A stretch of DNA of 64,000 nucleotides from Setophaga petechia (Eukaryota > Chordata > Aves > Passeriformes > Parulidae). The DNA lies in assembly GCA_024362935.1 (NCBI GenBank), contig JANCRA010000061.1:1922001-1986000 (forward strand), in the 5' to 3' direction. Below are positions 46,500 to 57,682 of the stretch, in pieces. The notes under the pieces were generated by a model, which worked only from the letters and a program-made list of their open reading frames with translations, made no database searches and had not been told where the DNA came from. Each line of letters opens with the position of its first letter. The first letter of the stretch is position 1. A program made the translations under genes and the position numbers.

Positions 46500-48480
46500 C
46501 TAGATTTTGGTTTTCCTCTTTTTGCTGATTATGAATCTAGATGTTGTAATCTGCATCCGCTGAATCACTGAGTGAATTACCCTAATAAAACACGGAATTA
46601 TACAAGGCAGAAACAGAAATCTCAAAATGGAACATAACAACATGAACCCTAACTTTTTTCACCAAACACCTCCAAAGAGGTCATCCCACCAGGGTGCTTT
46701 CAAGATTGAATTCCACTTTTGTACTGGCACATGAGCCACTCTTTTAATCTCCTCTGCAAGTTCTGTGATAGCTTCCCCATAATGATCAATTTCTACACAG
46801 CACTCGGATTCGTTAAATCTCCCACAAACTCCTCCTTCTTCTGCTAACAGATAATCTAGGGCAATCCTGTTTTGGTACACAAACGCTCACATTTGTGTAT
46901 ATTGCCTGGCCAACAATTTAGGGCACCAGAGGTGTGATTTGACACCACCTCCACTACTGCTTGCAGGCTTATCAATCGATTCAACAGGTAAATTGGGATC
47001 CTATATCCCCATGACCCATTCTTAGCCCATGTTGCTGAGTCATAATATGCTATAATTCGTTCTGCAGGCCATTCGTCCTCCCCCCATTTTTGGTTCCCTC
47101 CTGCTGTTGGAAAGTTGAAACTCAAATCTCTTTTATTCCGCTGCAGGGTTTCATACTGCGGAGTTCCTAGCACATTGCTCCTAGACCTGGGTAGAACAAA
47201 GAAGGAGGGTTGTATTATTCCCAGAGTACAGGTTCCTCCCCATTTTTCAGGTAACTCGCTGCATACTCGTTGCTCACAAATCCAATATATCCTATCTGGG
47301 GCTTTCCATTTCTTATCAGTTTTCTCTGGTTGCTCCCAATAAGACCTCAGGCTGTTGATGGATTGGTAGGCTCCAGGACTTGTGTACCAGCATAAATTAA
47401 TTTGTTCATCTCATTCACAATTTATTTCTTTTATTGGTCCCCAATACCCAACAGGGGTTTCAGGTTGCCAAACTTTTGAACGATTATCCATATTGACCAC
47501 CAATGTGGATTTGCAAGGAGTATGCCCCACTACTTTATAAAATCTCCTTCCTTCTCAAGTTATACAAATGATTCTAATTACTTGATGGCTTAGAATCCAT
47601 CCTTCAGGTCTCTCCAATGTTCCAGAAATTTGGGTGTGGTTCCATTTCAAGAATTGCTCTGGAGCTAAGCTCTCACCTTTCCACGGCCATCTTTCAGCCA
47701 TTTTTAAACCTCCACAAATCCAACATTTGGATAATCCAAATTCTGTAGCAATCTCTTGCATCAATCCCACAAACAAGTTCTTATTTGAGGCTGGCAGGTC
47801 CCAATCTTTGCAGTGCTGTTTTAGCTGTTTATAGGATTCAGCCAATTCTTGGGACTCTTTTCTCCTGTTCTTTTCTCTATTCCCCTTTGTTTTCTTTTCT
47901 TCTTTGATTTTCTCTTTCAATTTTTCTTTTAGTGCCTGGTTTCCCATGCCAATACTTGGATCCTTTCCATTATCATCTCTTTCAAAACTAAAGAACCTTT
48001 TTTATTGGGGGCAAATCTGATTACCATGGGGATAAGGAGCTCATCCATTATATCCCAAATTTTTCCCTACCCAATACATCTTTTCTTCTTTAACACAAGC
48101 ATCTATAAAGCTGTTGTGATTGTAGCAGACCGAACTAACATACAGGTGTATCACAAACACAGATCTCATCTTGTCTTTAATCCACACAGGGTGATTGCAA
48201 TAGTCACAAATATTGAAATTGCTGGGACTTGGTTTTTGCCCTGTTTGCTTTTTCATTGCCAAAACTCTGTCCAGTGTGGGCTTTCTGGCTTTGGCCAACT
48301 GCCCAGGGTACCAGAATGATCACAGTGAAAAAAATCCTCAGGAAACCTACCTTTCTACCTTTCTCAAGGCCCCTTGGGTTGCAAGCAAGGGCCGAGATGC
48401 CAATCTTCTCGGTAGCAAAGGTAATATCCCGGGATCTAGTCACTGGTGCTTTTAATTTCTCGCTACTCATAGCCCCACAG
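46500..48480 (-). pseudogene. Gammaretrovirus-like env remnant
   Basis: Minus strand. 48470-48210 holds an ATG frame with a hydrophobic leader (FLRIFFTVIILVPWAVG). 47947-47555 is surface subunit with a CWICGG motif (CXXC type, seen in gammaretroviral SU). 47173-46856 and 46880-46659 are transmembrane subunit with a heptad-like LLNRLISLQAVVEVV, then QNRIALDYLLAEEGGVC and a Cys cluster, then a hydrophobic anchor near 46600. Stops and frameshifts separate the parts. The Cys cluster is C-X7-CC rather than the usual C-X6-CC. Confidence 0.85.
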
Positions 48481-48802
48481 AGATTGCTTGTCCCTTTTTA
48501 AATGCCATTTTTCCATTCTGGCTTGTTAAGAAGGAATAATTAAAATGAAAAGAACAGGGAAAAGGTTAGGCTGGAACACCATAAAACTATATTTTCCAAA
48601 ATTTCAGGGATATGCCAACCCCAATAAGATTTAACTAATTATCTTCTGCTTCAAGGGCGGGGAGTTCATTAAGTCATCACCCCCAATAGGCCCACTCATG
48701 GTGCCAGTGTGCCCCTGGAATGTGCCTATGTTGTGGTGTATAGACTTCTTCTCCACAACAACTATCGATTATGAGACACTGGTCTATAATGTTATGAACT
48801 GC

Positions 48803-49120
48803 TCATTCTCTTATTTGTGCTATAGCAAATACAGCAAAAACCCCCCATTGATCTAAGTTCTCTATGAATCCAATGGCTGCTGGAAGGGTCCCGTCTCCCA
48901 GTCTCAAAGGTATCCCAAAAAATTCACTTGCAATGTGTTCTATAGTTAGCTGGCTAAATACATAACCATAGCAAAACAAGCAAATCAATTGTCTCTCCTT
49001 CTCTTCCCTCTTAGTTCCTCTCCACCATGAGTTGAAGCAAAGTGTGCAAACAATACATATCCATGGATGACACCATAAACCGTGTTTACTGCACTCCCAA
49101 CATTTTACTTGTCTCTGCAC
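48803..49120 (-). other. Open frame between integrase and env, unassigned
   Basis: 105 codons with a Cys-rich start (CWECSKHGLWCHPWICIVC). It may be a pol/env junction remnant or decayed leader. No family recognised. Confidence 0.3.
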
Positions 49121-49339
49121 TCTTTCAACAACAGGTGTTATCAGTCTCAGTTCCTGGAATTGCAGTTCTGTAATTAATTCTAATAATGTTGCTGATGGGC
49201 GACCCCGGAGGAGATCTTCGATCCTTTTAGGCCGTTCTCACCGATTCAGAAAGTCTTTTATTCTTTTCCACCGGCGTTCTTCTGCCTCCAAGCACAAGGG
49301 AATTGCAGTCAGCAGCCACTCCAGGATGCCTAATTCCTT

Positions 49340-49800
49340 CTTAATAAATCAGGGTTAATAAAGATCAGCTTAAATCCCACCATATTATCATATTAATCTT
49401 GGGGATACATGTTTCAACAATATTTTAGCCACCGTTTGAGCTGTAGCCCGAGCTGCTGGAAATGCTTCAACTCACTGAGTCAATTGATCTATTATAACTA
49501 ACAAATATTTCCACCCACCCACTTTAGGCAATTTTGTAAAATCAACTTGGATCTTTTAAAATAGCCTGTAGGCTGTTTTTTTGTCCTCCAGAGGGAGGGC
49601 TCCTTAACACCTTATTTACATTTTGACAGGGGTGACACTCCCTGGGTAATTTGCTTTCCAATTTCAAATATCCCTATACACCCATAACATTTTAAAAAGT
49701 GATCACAAAGGACTCTTGTTCCCCAGTGTGTCCATTTATGCAAGTTGTCTAAGATCTAACCTGCCACTGGTTTTGGCATCACAATCCTGCCGTCAGGAAA
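49340..49800 (-). pseudogene. ERV-F-like integrase remnant
   Basis: Minus-strand frames show a His/Cys zinc-finger-like region (HWGTRVLCDHFLKC). They also show the core segment QVDFTKLPKVGGWKYLLVII, holding the first catalytic Asp, and VEAFPAARATAQTVAK. Several stops and frameshifts. Confidence 0.75.
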
Positions 49801-49804
49801 AAAC

Positions 49805-50205
49805 CTACTTTCCCTCCTTAAATGTTGCTCCTAATCTCCTTACAGCTGCCAGTTCTGCAAGCGGAAGGAAAAGTGTCTCCTGCTGAATTTCTGTTTCTTG
49901 TAAGGTCATGATTTCAGTATCTCTTTCTCTTAAGGTCACTCTTTTTGCTTCTTCATCGGCCAAATTATTTGCTGTGACTCCCATATCCCTCCCTCTCTGG
50001 TTTCTCTTTACATGACCTACTGCTATTTTCTTTGAGCCTTTTAAAACTTCAAGTATCTGAATTATCAATCCCCCGTGTACTAACCCTTTCCCTTGAGTGT
50101 TTATAAGTCTTCTTTCCTTCCAAATTTTTCTAAAAGTATTTACTACACTAAAAGCATATTTGGAGTCCGTATAAATAGTCCCTTCTCACCCTTTTAGTGT
50201 TAATA
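49805..50205 (-). pseudogene. ERV-F-like RNase H remnant
   Basis: Contains TIYTDSKYAFSVVNTF and then AVGHVK and NNLADEEAKR, the C-terminal RNase H motifs. It follows the protease directly in a shifted frame. No reverse transcriptase lies between. Confidence 0.85.
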
Positions 50206-51392
50206 ATGCACGGAGTAAAGTTGACAGGCTTGTGCTGACCCAGAGGGACTAAGGGGACCAGACTCTTTTTCCCCAAGCTTTTTCCCCCTTCACCTGAATG
50301 CCAACCCATATCATTAATTTCCAGATTGTCTTCTTCAGTTAAAGAATAAATTTTAAGTTTTCCTTCACAGGGTTTTATCTGTAAATTTAGGACTGTTACT
50401 AGATCTCTGTCTAACAAAATATTCTCAGCCTCTGGTATCAACAATAAATCATTTACTCCAAATTTGTCATCTATTTCAATTTGCACCCCTTTAATTATAG
50501 GAATAGGGAAAGCCTCTCCTGTAATTCCGATTACTGAAACTCGCTCATGACTTATCTCACATCCCTGGGGCAATTTCCTAACAGTAGACCGAGAAACTCC
50601 TGTATCTACTAAAAATATAACTTCTTTGCTCTGAGGGCCTATTTTTAGCTTTATCAAGGGCTCTTCTGGTTGTATTTCGGTCCTCTTCATTAAACAGAAC
50701 TCCTGACCTCCCTGATCCTCCTGAGAAGTTTTCTCATCTTGTTGTTTCTTTCTGCAATTTTTTTGCAGGTGCCCCTTTTTAGGATAATAAAAACAGGTAG
50801 GTCCTGCACCCTTTAAAGAAGGACAAGAATTCTTTAAGTGTCTTTTCTTGTGGCAGGAAAAATGTACAGGTCCTGTGTTCCTAAAAATAGATCCTGACCT
50901 CTGCTGTTTGTTTTTCCCTGCAGATTTTTCTGTATTCAAAGCTGCCTGCATTTCTTGAACTGCCGCCACCAAAGTTCTGGCATCTGCTTTCTGCTTTTCC
51001 TTATTTCTCTTTACAAACACCCTTTGTGCTTCTCTCAGTAACTCTTGAAGTCCCCTGTCCTGCCAGTCTTCTAATTTTTCCAGCTTCTTCCTGATGTCAC
51101 CCCAAGATCTTGCCACAAACTGAGTTTTTAACAGAACCTGCCCTACTGCAGTATCAGTATCTATACCTGAATAGAATTGCAAGTCTCTTTTTAATCTTTC
51201 TAACCATTCTGCTGGGGACTCATCTTTTTTCTGATGCTCACTCAAAGCTTTTCCTATATTATGTCCCCTAGGCACTGTCTTCTGAATTCCTTGAGTTTTT
51301 TCTCTTCGGAATTCCCATTCATCCCAAAACTGTATCATCATCCTCAGCAGGCTGTCCTGAGGATTGCTCCCTTCCTGAGAATCCCCCATCAT
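50148..51392 (-). pseudogene. ERV-F-like gag-pro frame (414 codons)
   Basis: Long minus-strand frame. It holds the capsid C-terminal part (VPRGHNIGKALSEHQ, ESPAEWLERLKRD, LEKLEDWQDRGL), two decayed nucleocapsid zinc knuckles each missing a metal-binding Cys, and then a retroviral aspartic protease with VDTGVSRST and LLIPEAENILLDRDL. The matrix start MGQGKSPLTQEL lies just upstream (about 51470), ahead of a stop. Most of matrix and N-terminal capsid are missing. The frame ends where it crosses into RNase H sequence. Confidence 0.85.
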
Positions 51393-51474
51393 GGTTCCAA
51401 GATACCCCAGACTGCTGTGGATTTTTCACACAATCCGCAGCTCCTGGGTCAAGGGACTTTTTCCCTGACCCATT

Positions 51475-52273
51475 TCTGGCAGCAACAAACTAAGAGATCC
51501 TCGGTACCAGGAAAATCTTAGTTTCCCACACTCACCTCGTGGTTCGGCTTCCTCACTTAATACTCTGTCACACTGCCTTTTCAATCTACCTGTTCCGCTC
51601 CTATCTCTTGCTCTGCAATCTACTTGTTCCACTCCTATCTCTTCCTCTTTCTCAATCTATTAGCCCCGTCCTCTCACCATCTAATCACATACTAAATTGC
51701 CAGCTACCAACCCCTCCAAGGAAATTGAACCTATTCAATCACTCCTTCTCAGTCTCCCTACTCCCTCCTGCCCAAGGACCTTCCCACGGGTGCCTGGAGC
51801 AGGGACCCCTTCCTTCCCCTGGGTTAAACCCTCCCGGGGTCCCCACTCGTTCACTTTTCTTTCACTTCCCTCCTTTCCCGGCCGGCCTCTTCTCGGAGGG
51901 CGCGGAAACGCGGGTACTGGGAGGTCCCACTCGCTTCGGGGGTCCGGGACTGCCCAGCCCCTGTCTCAGATACTCCACACACACTCACACATGCATACAG
52001 CCGCCCCCCAACCCGAAACCCCGTGATACTCACAGCCTCCTTTTCTCACGAGGGTCTTGGTGCACAAAGAAGTTTTCCATGGGTACTCTCTCCTATAAGC
52101 CGGCACTCTGATGGAAGCCTCTCTTGCGCACTTTTAATAACTAATTTGCTTATGTGTTATTGTAATAAAGACTCTCTTTTCCCAAGGGAGAGGGGCCTAG
52201 CCTTGGGACCACTTAAAAGTCTGGTGGGGAGCTCCTTCCCAGGAACTATCCACCCCCACCGGGGTTAAGAGGG
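51475..52273 (-). other. ERV-F-like leader region
   Basis: Between the PBS and the gag start on the minus strand. Pyrimidine-rich on plus. Open frames at 51539-52111 on plus are compositional. Confidence 0.5.
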
Positions 52274-52291
52274 TCCTGGGTTTTGGCACCA
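52274..52291 (-). promoter_or_regulatory. Primer-binding site, phenylalanine-tRNA type
   Basis: Minus-strand TGGTGCCAAAACCCAGGA, four bases inside the LTR edge. It differs at two positions from the complement of the vertebrate tRNA-Phe 3' end, supporting an ERV-F-like assignment. Confidence 0.8.
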
Positions 52292-52295
52292 AAAT

Positions 52296-52987
52296 TGTTA
52301 TATTTGCCCAATTACCCCATCAAAAAAAACCCAAACAATATTTGAGACAGCAGCAATTTTAATTGAATAGTTTAGAAAATATATCAATAAGGGATAATTT
52401 GGTTCAAATAATAGCGCATAGGCAAAAGATGACCGCGGGATACGGAGTGCAGGGTTCTGGGACCCTTGCCACCTCACGGACAAGCTTGCCAAGTAAAAAT
52501 TACCCCCTTGTATGCCATGGGTTAATAACATCTCCTCCTGTTTTCGGTTTGTCATATTTCTATCTCTGCCCTCATTACCACCTTTACGGCGCATGCGCCA
52601 CCACTCAGTTTGGTGGTTGCACAAGTCTTTGGGGGTCGTCTGATGAAGATTTCGTAGTCTTCCTCTGTGTCCTTTAATTCACCTTTGGGTTACACGTGCG
52701 CACCAAACCAGTACAATGTAAGCCAAGACTAACATATCATTACATCTACATATCAAGGCAACAAATCCCTTATAATTAGCATTATCTGGGACCCAACCAA
52801 GTGTTGCTTCCTTTCTGCTCATTTTAGCAACTGTATCTTCAGCTTCTTTCCTCCTGTCCTTGTGAACATCTGCCGGGAGCGGTGGGGTGGAGCCCCTGCT
52901 CTCCCTCTCTTCTTTGGCATGACAACTTTTAACTATTTATATTATTCCCAAATATTAATTACTATACCAATATTGATTGCTGTTTCA
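52296..52987 (-). mobile_element. 5' LTR of ERV-F-like provirus
   Basis: 692-bp TG...CA block, directly repeated at 45144-46262. The flanks of the provirus (CCCGC at left, ATTTT at right) do not form a target-site duplication. Confidence 0.9.
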
Positions 52988-53009
52988 ATTTTATCAGCAC
53001 AAATCATGC

Positions 53010-55631
53010 CTATTTGCCACAGCCCGTAATTGTGTTCATGGTCCTCCCTGGCCTTTCCATCTCACCTCCTCCTGCAGAGCACCTGGGGGCCTGGGCATGC
53101 TGCTGGCTTGTTTCTTTTGAGGAGACTGGGCTGAGGAAAGGTGGGAGGATTGTGTCAAAGAGATGATATTTGAGTGATCGTGTACGTGCTGGAAGCCTCA
53201 CAGACTGACGGGGCCATGACAGGATGGCCCAGAGCTGGCAGGCCTGCACCTTGCTGCCCTCGTTACAGGTGTTGAGCTGCTCCTTTGCTCAGAGAGAGCC
53301 GAGTGAAGCACTTTTGTGCAGAAACACTTCATTAGCCCTGCTTTGCACAGCTGCAGCTACTGGGGTTGGTGGGGTGCCTCGTTCTGCTCTTGGAAATGAG
53401 CAGAGTCAGTGATGGGACAGGGAAGGGCATTCCCTACCTGTGCCCATTGTGAAATCCCTCTGCCCCCACTATGTCATGTCCCGCTCCTCAGTGACATCCC
53501 GGCCAGCCTGGAACATGCAACTCCCCGTTTCCAAGGACACGTGGCCATTGTCACCGGCACAGGGCAGGAGCGCTCAGAGCCTTTGGCGGCTGCAGCGAGA
53601 GTGGAGGTGTCAGAGCCACAGCAAGTGTTCTTCCAACTGGCTGGTTCCAGCACCCGTTGTTCAAGAGCCCAATCCACCCACTGAGTGGAGGTAATTATTC
53701 ACAGTTCTGTGCAGAAAAGGGGGGGCTCAGGGACAAATTCACAAAGCCAGCAGCATGAGAACCCAGAGTGTTTGAGTATTTACACATTTGAGCAAAGAAA
53801 GGAATTAGTGTTCATTGCCTGCAAGTTCCCTAGTTCTCTCCCTAAGGAGTATTCTGTCTGCTGTTGGCTAATGATCCTCTCACTTCTCATGCTCAATAGT
53901 TTGCGTGTTCAGTCTCTCCCTTCTTAATGAGAGGTTTCTTGAGTGGGTGGCCATGGTCTGCCCCTGCTGGAATGGCCTTTTACCCTGCCGGAGCTGATTC
54001 AGCACAGTTGCTGCATCGGCTTTATCTCTTTGCTCCTTTTCTTGGGGATTCTGCCAAATCTTGTCCTTGTGCCCATAAATTCTGCATTCTTTGTGTCCAC
54101 CATCAGAGGTACATCCCCCTTCCCAAGCCTTGCTGACCTGCCCTGTGTCTGAGGTCACTGAAGCCTGTCAAGCCCTACACCTCAACAAGGCAATGCAGCC
54201 AAGAAGTCGCCTGCCTTTCCAACGCCTGGCCATCACTTCCAGCTTGTTGGCAACTTTTGGTTTCGTGGGAATCATCCCCCTTCTTGTTGATGAGCCTTGA
54301 AAGCCGCAATAGCCAAACATGAAGAGACACCTTTTCCTAAGAAATATTTTTCATTTTGCAGATATTTCAGCAGGATCAGTGTCTGTGTGGGGCGGGAGCA
54401 GCCGAGGCAGAGCGGGATGGCGGAGCTGCGGGCCTGGGCAGGATCCAGTGAGTTCCGCAGGGCCCCAATCCGCACTGCGTCCCCCAGGGCCCCCAGCAGC
54501 ACTGCCATGCCCGTCAGGGTGAGCCAGAGGTGCCAGGAGCAGCAGGTGAGGGGCAGGTGTGGGGCTCTGCGGGTTGGCAGCAGGTGGGGGCTTGGCCATG
54601 GTGTTGGTGTCAGGTGCTGCTGAGCCCGCGGGACCTGTTGGGCAGAGCTGGGGCCCCACTGGTGCTCCAAGGGCCCCTTGGAGGCAGCTGCCCAGGGGGA
54701 AGCCACTCACAAGGGGATGATACTGAGGAGGTGCCAGTGAAAATGGGAGGTTCTCTGATGGAAGTGGCTCTCAGGGATGACACGGAGGAGTTTCCAGTGG
54801 AAGTGGGAGGTTGCTCTTACAGATGCAAGTGGCTCTCAGGGATAACACAGAGGAGGTGCCAGTGGGAGTCACATGTTCTCTGTGCTTTGACACTCAGGAA
54901 ATTCAAGCTCTGGACATGGCTCATGGCCAAAATGCATGGATTTCTCATGGTTCTATGTTTGTACTGCACTCATTGAACATGTCAGGATAAAGAAAACTTT
55001 CTAAAATATTTTTAGTATTAGGAGTAACCATTACTTTATTCCCAGCTGTGATGCATAGTGGAGAACTACAGCCATTTTAAAGCTTTTCTAGTTATTGAAA
55101 CACCTTTAGGAAACAAAGAAATGAATCTTCACTGGTTCTAAATTAAAGAATTCCTTCCATGGAGTAATATTCTTTCTTGTAATGGGTAGTGATATCTCCC
55201 TTCTTATGGTAATTAGTCCACAATTTTCAGTCCATTTATCATAGCTTTTTTGATTTATCTCAGCCAATTTTGCCTTCAGAATGGAGCAGTTTGATGTCAG
55301 TAGTTGTTCTTGTTAAAAAATATGCTTATGCCAATAGACATTTCAGTGATTTTTGAGTTACAATGGAATGTGTCAGATACTACACTAAATGATGAGTTCA
55401 GCCAGGCACCTCAATTTTGTAACCTCTGACTAACTTAGGATAAACTATTTCCTATAACTTAGGAGAAACTATTTTCCATCGATGGAAATAATTGCATCTA
55501 GAGCTGAGGAAAAGAGAAAGGGTTTTGGTGCCTGTTACAGTTGAAATTCATCTTTTGCAGTTGAAGTTGTTTTTGGAGCTGACTCCAGCATGTGCTTCCT
55601 TAGTGGCAAATAAATCCCAGTGTCAGGTGCT
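53010..55631 (+). repeat. Inverted segmental duplication, right copy
   Basis: Reverse complement of 1-3240. It begins within about 30 bp of the ERV-F-like LTR edge (52987), so the provirus marks or replaced the duplication boundary. In this orientation the copy leads into ELL2-like exons 2 kb further on. Confidence 0.85.
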
Positions 55632-57577
55632 GCCCCGACTTTGAGATCTTTTTGTGAGCCTCTCTGGATTTTTAGCTTAGCACTGACAAATTCAATTGTA
55701 CATGGGCACTTGATTTCAAGGGAAGCCTGTGCCTATAAATTCCAGCAGCTGGGAAAGGATGACTTGCTACTCCAAGGCTTGGCTGCATTAGAGGCTGAGT
55801 GAGGGTGGCTCTCTCAGGGCACTTTTGTAGCCGGCTGCTTTCCGAGGGAGAACTGTGTCAAAGCAGCTCTTTTTAGTGATGCGACAGCAAACCTTTGCAA
55901 ATCCAGCTCTTGTTTAAAATGGAGGGCCTAGTTAATCAGCAGTAATGGAGAGCAGGCTGAAAATTTTACAGAAAATTTCTTTCTCCTTTTAGCCATATGC
56001 CAGTGAGGCGTCACAGAAGGGAAGTGCGCAGGATGTCAAATTGTATAACCCCCTTGGAGGTATGGTTGGATTTTATATTTTGTTCAATGTCTGTAAGATT
56101 TAAAACTCAGTAATTCATTTTTGGTGCATATTCATTGGATAGGGGATCTCTTGTGTTCAGAGCTCTCAGCTGGGGCTGGTTTGCCCTCAGGTCAGCCTTG
56201 CAGTCTGTTGTCACAGCATTTAGCCACTGGTTTGTTTTCCCCTGAGAAAGCCTGCCAGTCCTTCCTTGTTCCCATACTACTTGATTGGTGGGAATTTGAA
56301 GCATGGCGGTCAAGGTTTGGACCACCTTATGCACCTGAATTCACAGACTTGGTTGCTAAGGTTTTGGTTTTGTAGCACCTAGGCAGTTTCATTATCTAAT
56401 AAATTTAATTGGGAAATTGAAAGAAAATGACCTTGAGGAAATTGGATAATTTCGAAGGTCAATATGGAAAACCATGCTTGATTCAATTTTTTGTCTTGGC
56501 CATTAATAGGTTTGCCAAAATTCTGCATTGGGCTCTTTTCAAGGAAATTGAAAGGAAGATATCGATGTCATCTTGCCCATGAATTCCAACATTCCCCTCA
56601 AAGCACAATGTGCTCAGTTGGTGCCATTTGTATTAATGTGTTCTGAGTGCTGTTTCCCCAAGGAGCCTGGCTCCAGGCAGACACCAGGTGCACATTCCCC
56701 TTCCAGGTACTCACTGGTGCTGCCTGCAGCAGTGAGCTGAGCCAGGTCCAGCCAGCTGCCCTGAGCAAAACAGGCTCTGACCTGGCTGTGGCTGCAGTCT
56801 CCTGCCTGCAGGGACATCCCTGCCCCTGCAAGTGCAGCTCCTGCTCTGCCTTAGCCTAGTGCAGAGCATTTTAAGGCAGCATCATGGTGGCTTTTGGAGA
56901 GACAAAACTCAACTTCTGAATTTCTCATTGGGGACCCTCTGTTTCACATGTGAATTGATGATTTGTGTGATTCTTGGTGGTGGTCTACATAGATCCAGAG
57001 TAAATATTTAAGATTGAATACCTGGGGTTTGAGGACTGGCAGCAGTGAGTCAGTTGTGGAACTTGGTGCCACATCTGCTTTGGGCTGGTACAGAGAAGCT
57101 CAGATGAGACAGGTCTGGTTGCTGGTAGGGTACAGGTGCCTTTGCAACATGCTCCATAAAGGACCAGTTAGGGACTGGGATTGTTCACAGAATCAGAGAA
57201 TATGTGAGTTCAAAGGGATCCACAAGGATATGCAAGTGCAGGTGCCTGTGGACCTTGTCCAAATGCTTCCTGAGCTCTGCTGGACTTGGTGCCATGAGCC
57301 CACTAAGTTGTGGGGAGCCTTTCCCAATGCCTGACCGCCCTCTGGGTGTAGAACTCTCACCTAATTTTCATCTTCATGTTTGGTCATGGTTTCAGATAAT
57401 TTTTGTTAGAAGTCATTCAGGGGTATGATTTTAGGAGGTGTTTTGCTTGAATCCGGTGGGACGTTTCTGTATCTACATTGGATTGAACTTCTCAAAACAG
57501 TAGTAGTGCCTTCACTCTAGAACTGGCACGTTTACACTGTTCTATGTAATTGAAGTGTGTGATGTTTGTGCCATTAG
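55632..57577. other. Unassigned 5' region of right ELL2-like unit
   Basis: No ELL2-like exons for the N-terminal domain could be recognised. A CR1 tail lies at 57185-57390. Confidence 0.4.
57185..57390 (-). mobile_element. CR1 LINE 3' end (minus)
   Basis: Reverse-complement CR1 tail: 'cacagaatcagagaatatg', then 'ccttgtccaaatgcttcctg' and 'cctgaccgccctctgggtg'. Confidence 0.8.
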
Positions 57578-57682
57578 GTTTGCAGGCAAATATCAGAGAG
57601 GCATGGTCCAAGGAACAGCAAGAGGAGAAAGGCATGAAAAGTTGGACCTACATTGACAGATTGAAGGAGCGTGTAAAGAAAG
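57578..57682 (+). CDS. ELL2: ELL2-like exon (unit A), N-domain end
   Basis: ATTAG acceptor (an alternative TTTGCAG lies 8 bases on), GTCAGT donor, phase 1 out. Helical REAWSKEQQEEKG, ending RVKK, which joins in phase to the next exon's KIPELRRA as in the family's KKVQ.RK region. Confidence 0.6.

Noticed and set aside
47115..47173. RNKR stretch in env as the furin cleavage site
   Set aside because: The following residues (DLSFNF...) are not a fusion peptide, so the site is unsupported.
51539..52111. 190-codon plus-strand frame as a gene
   Set aside because: It is antisense to the ERV leader and gag start, pyrimidine-rich, with no motif.
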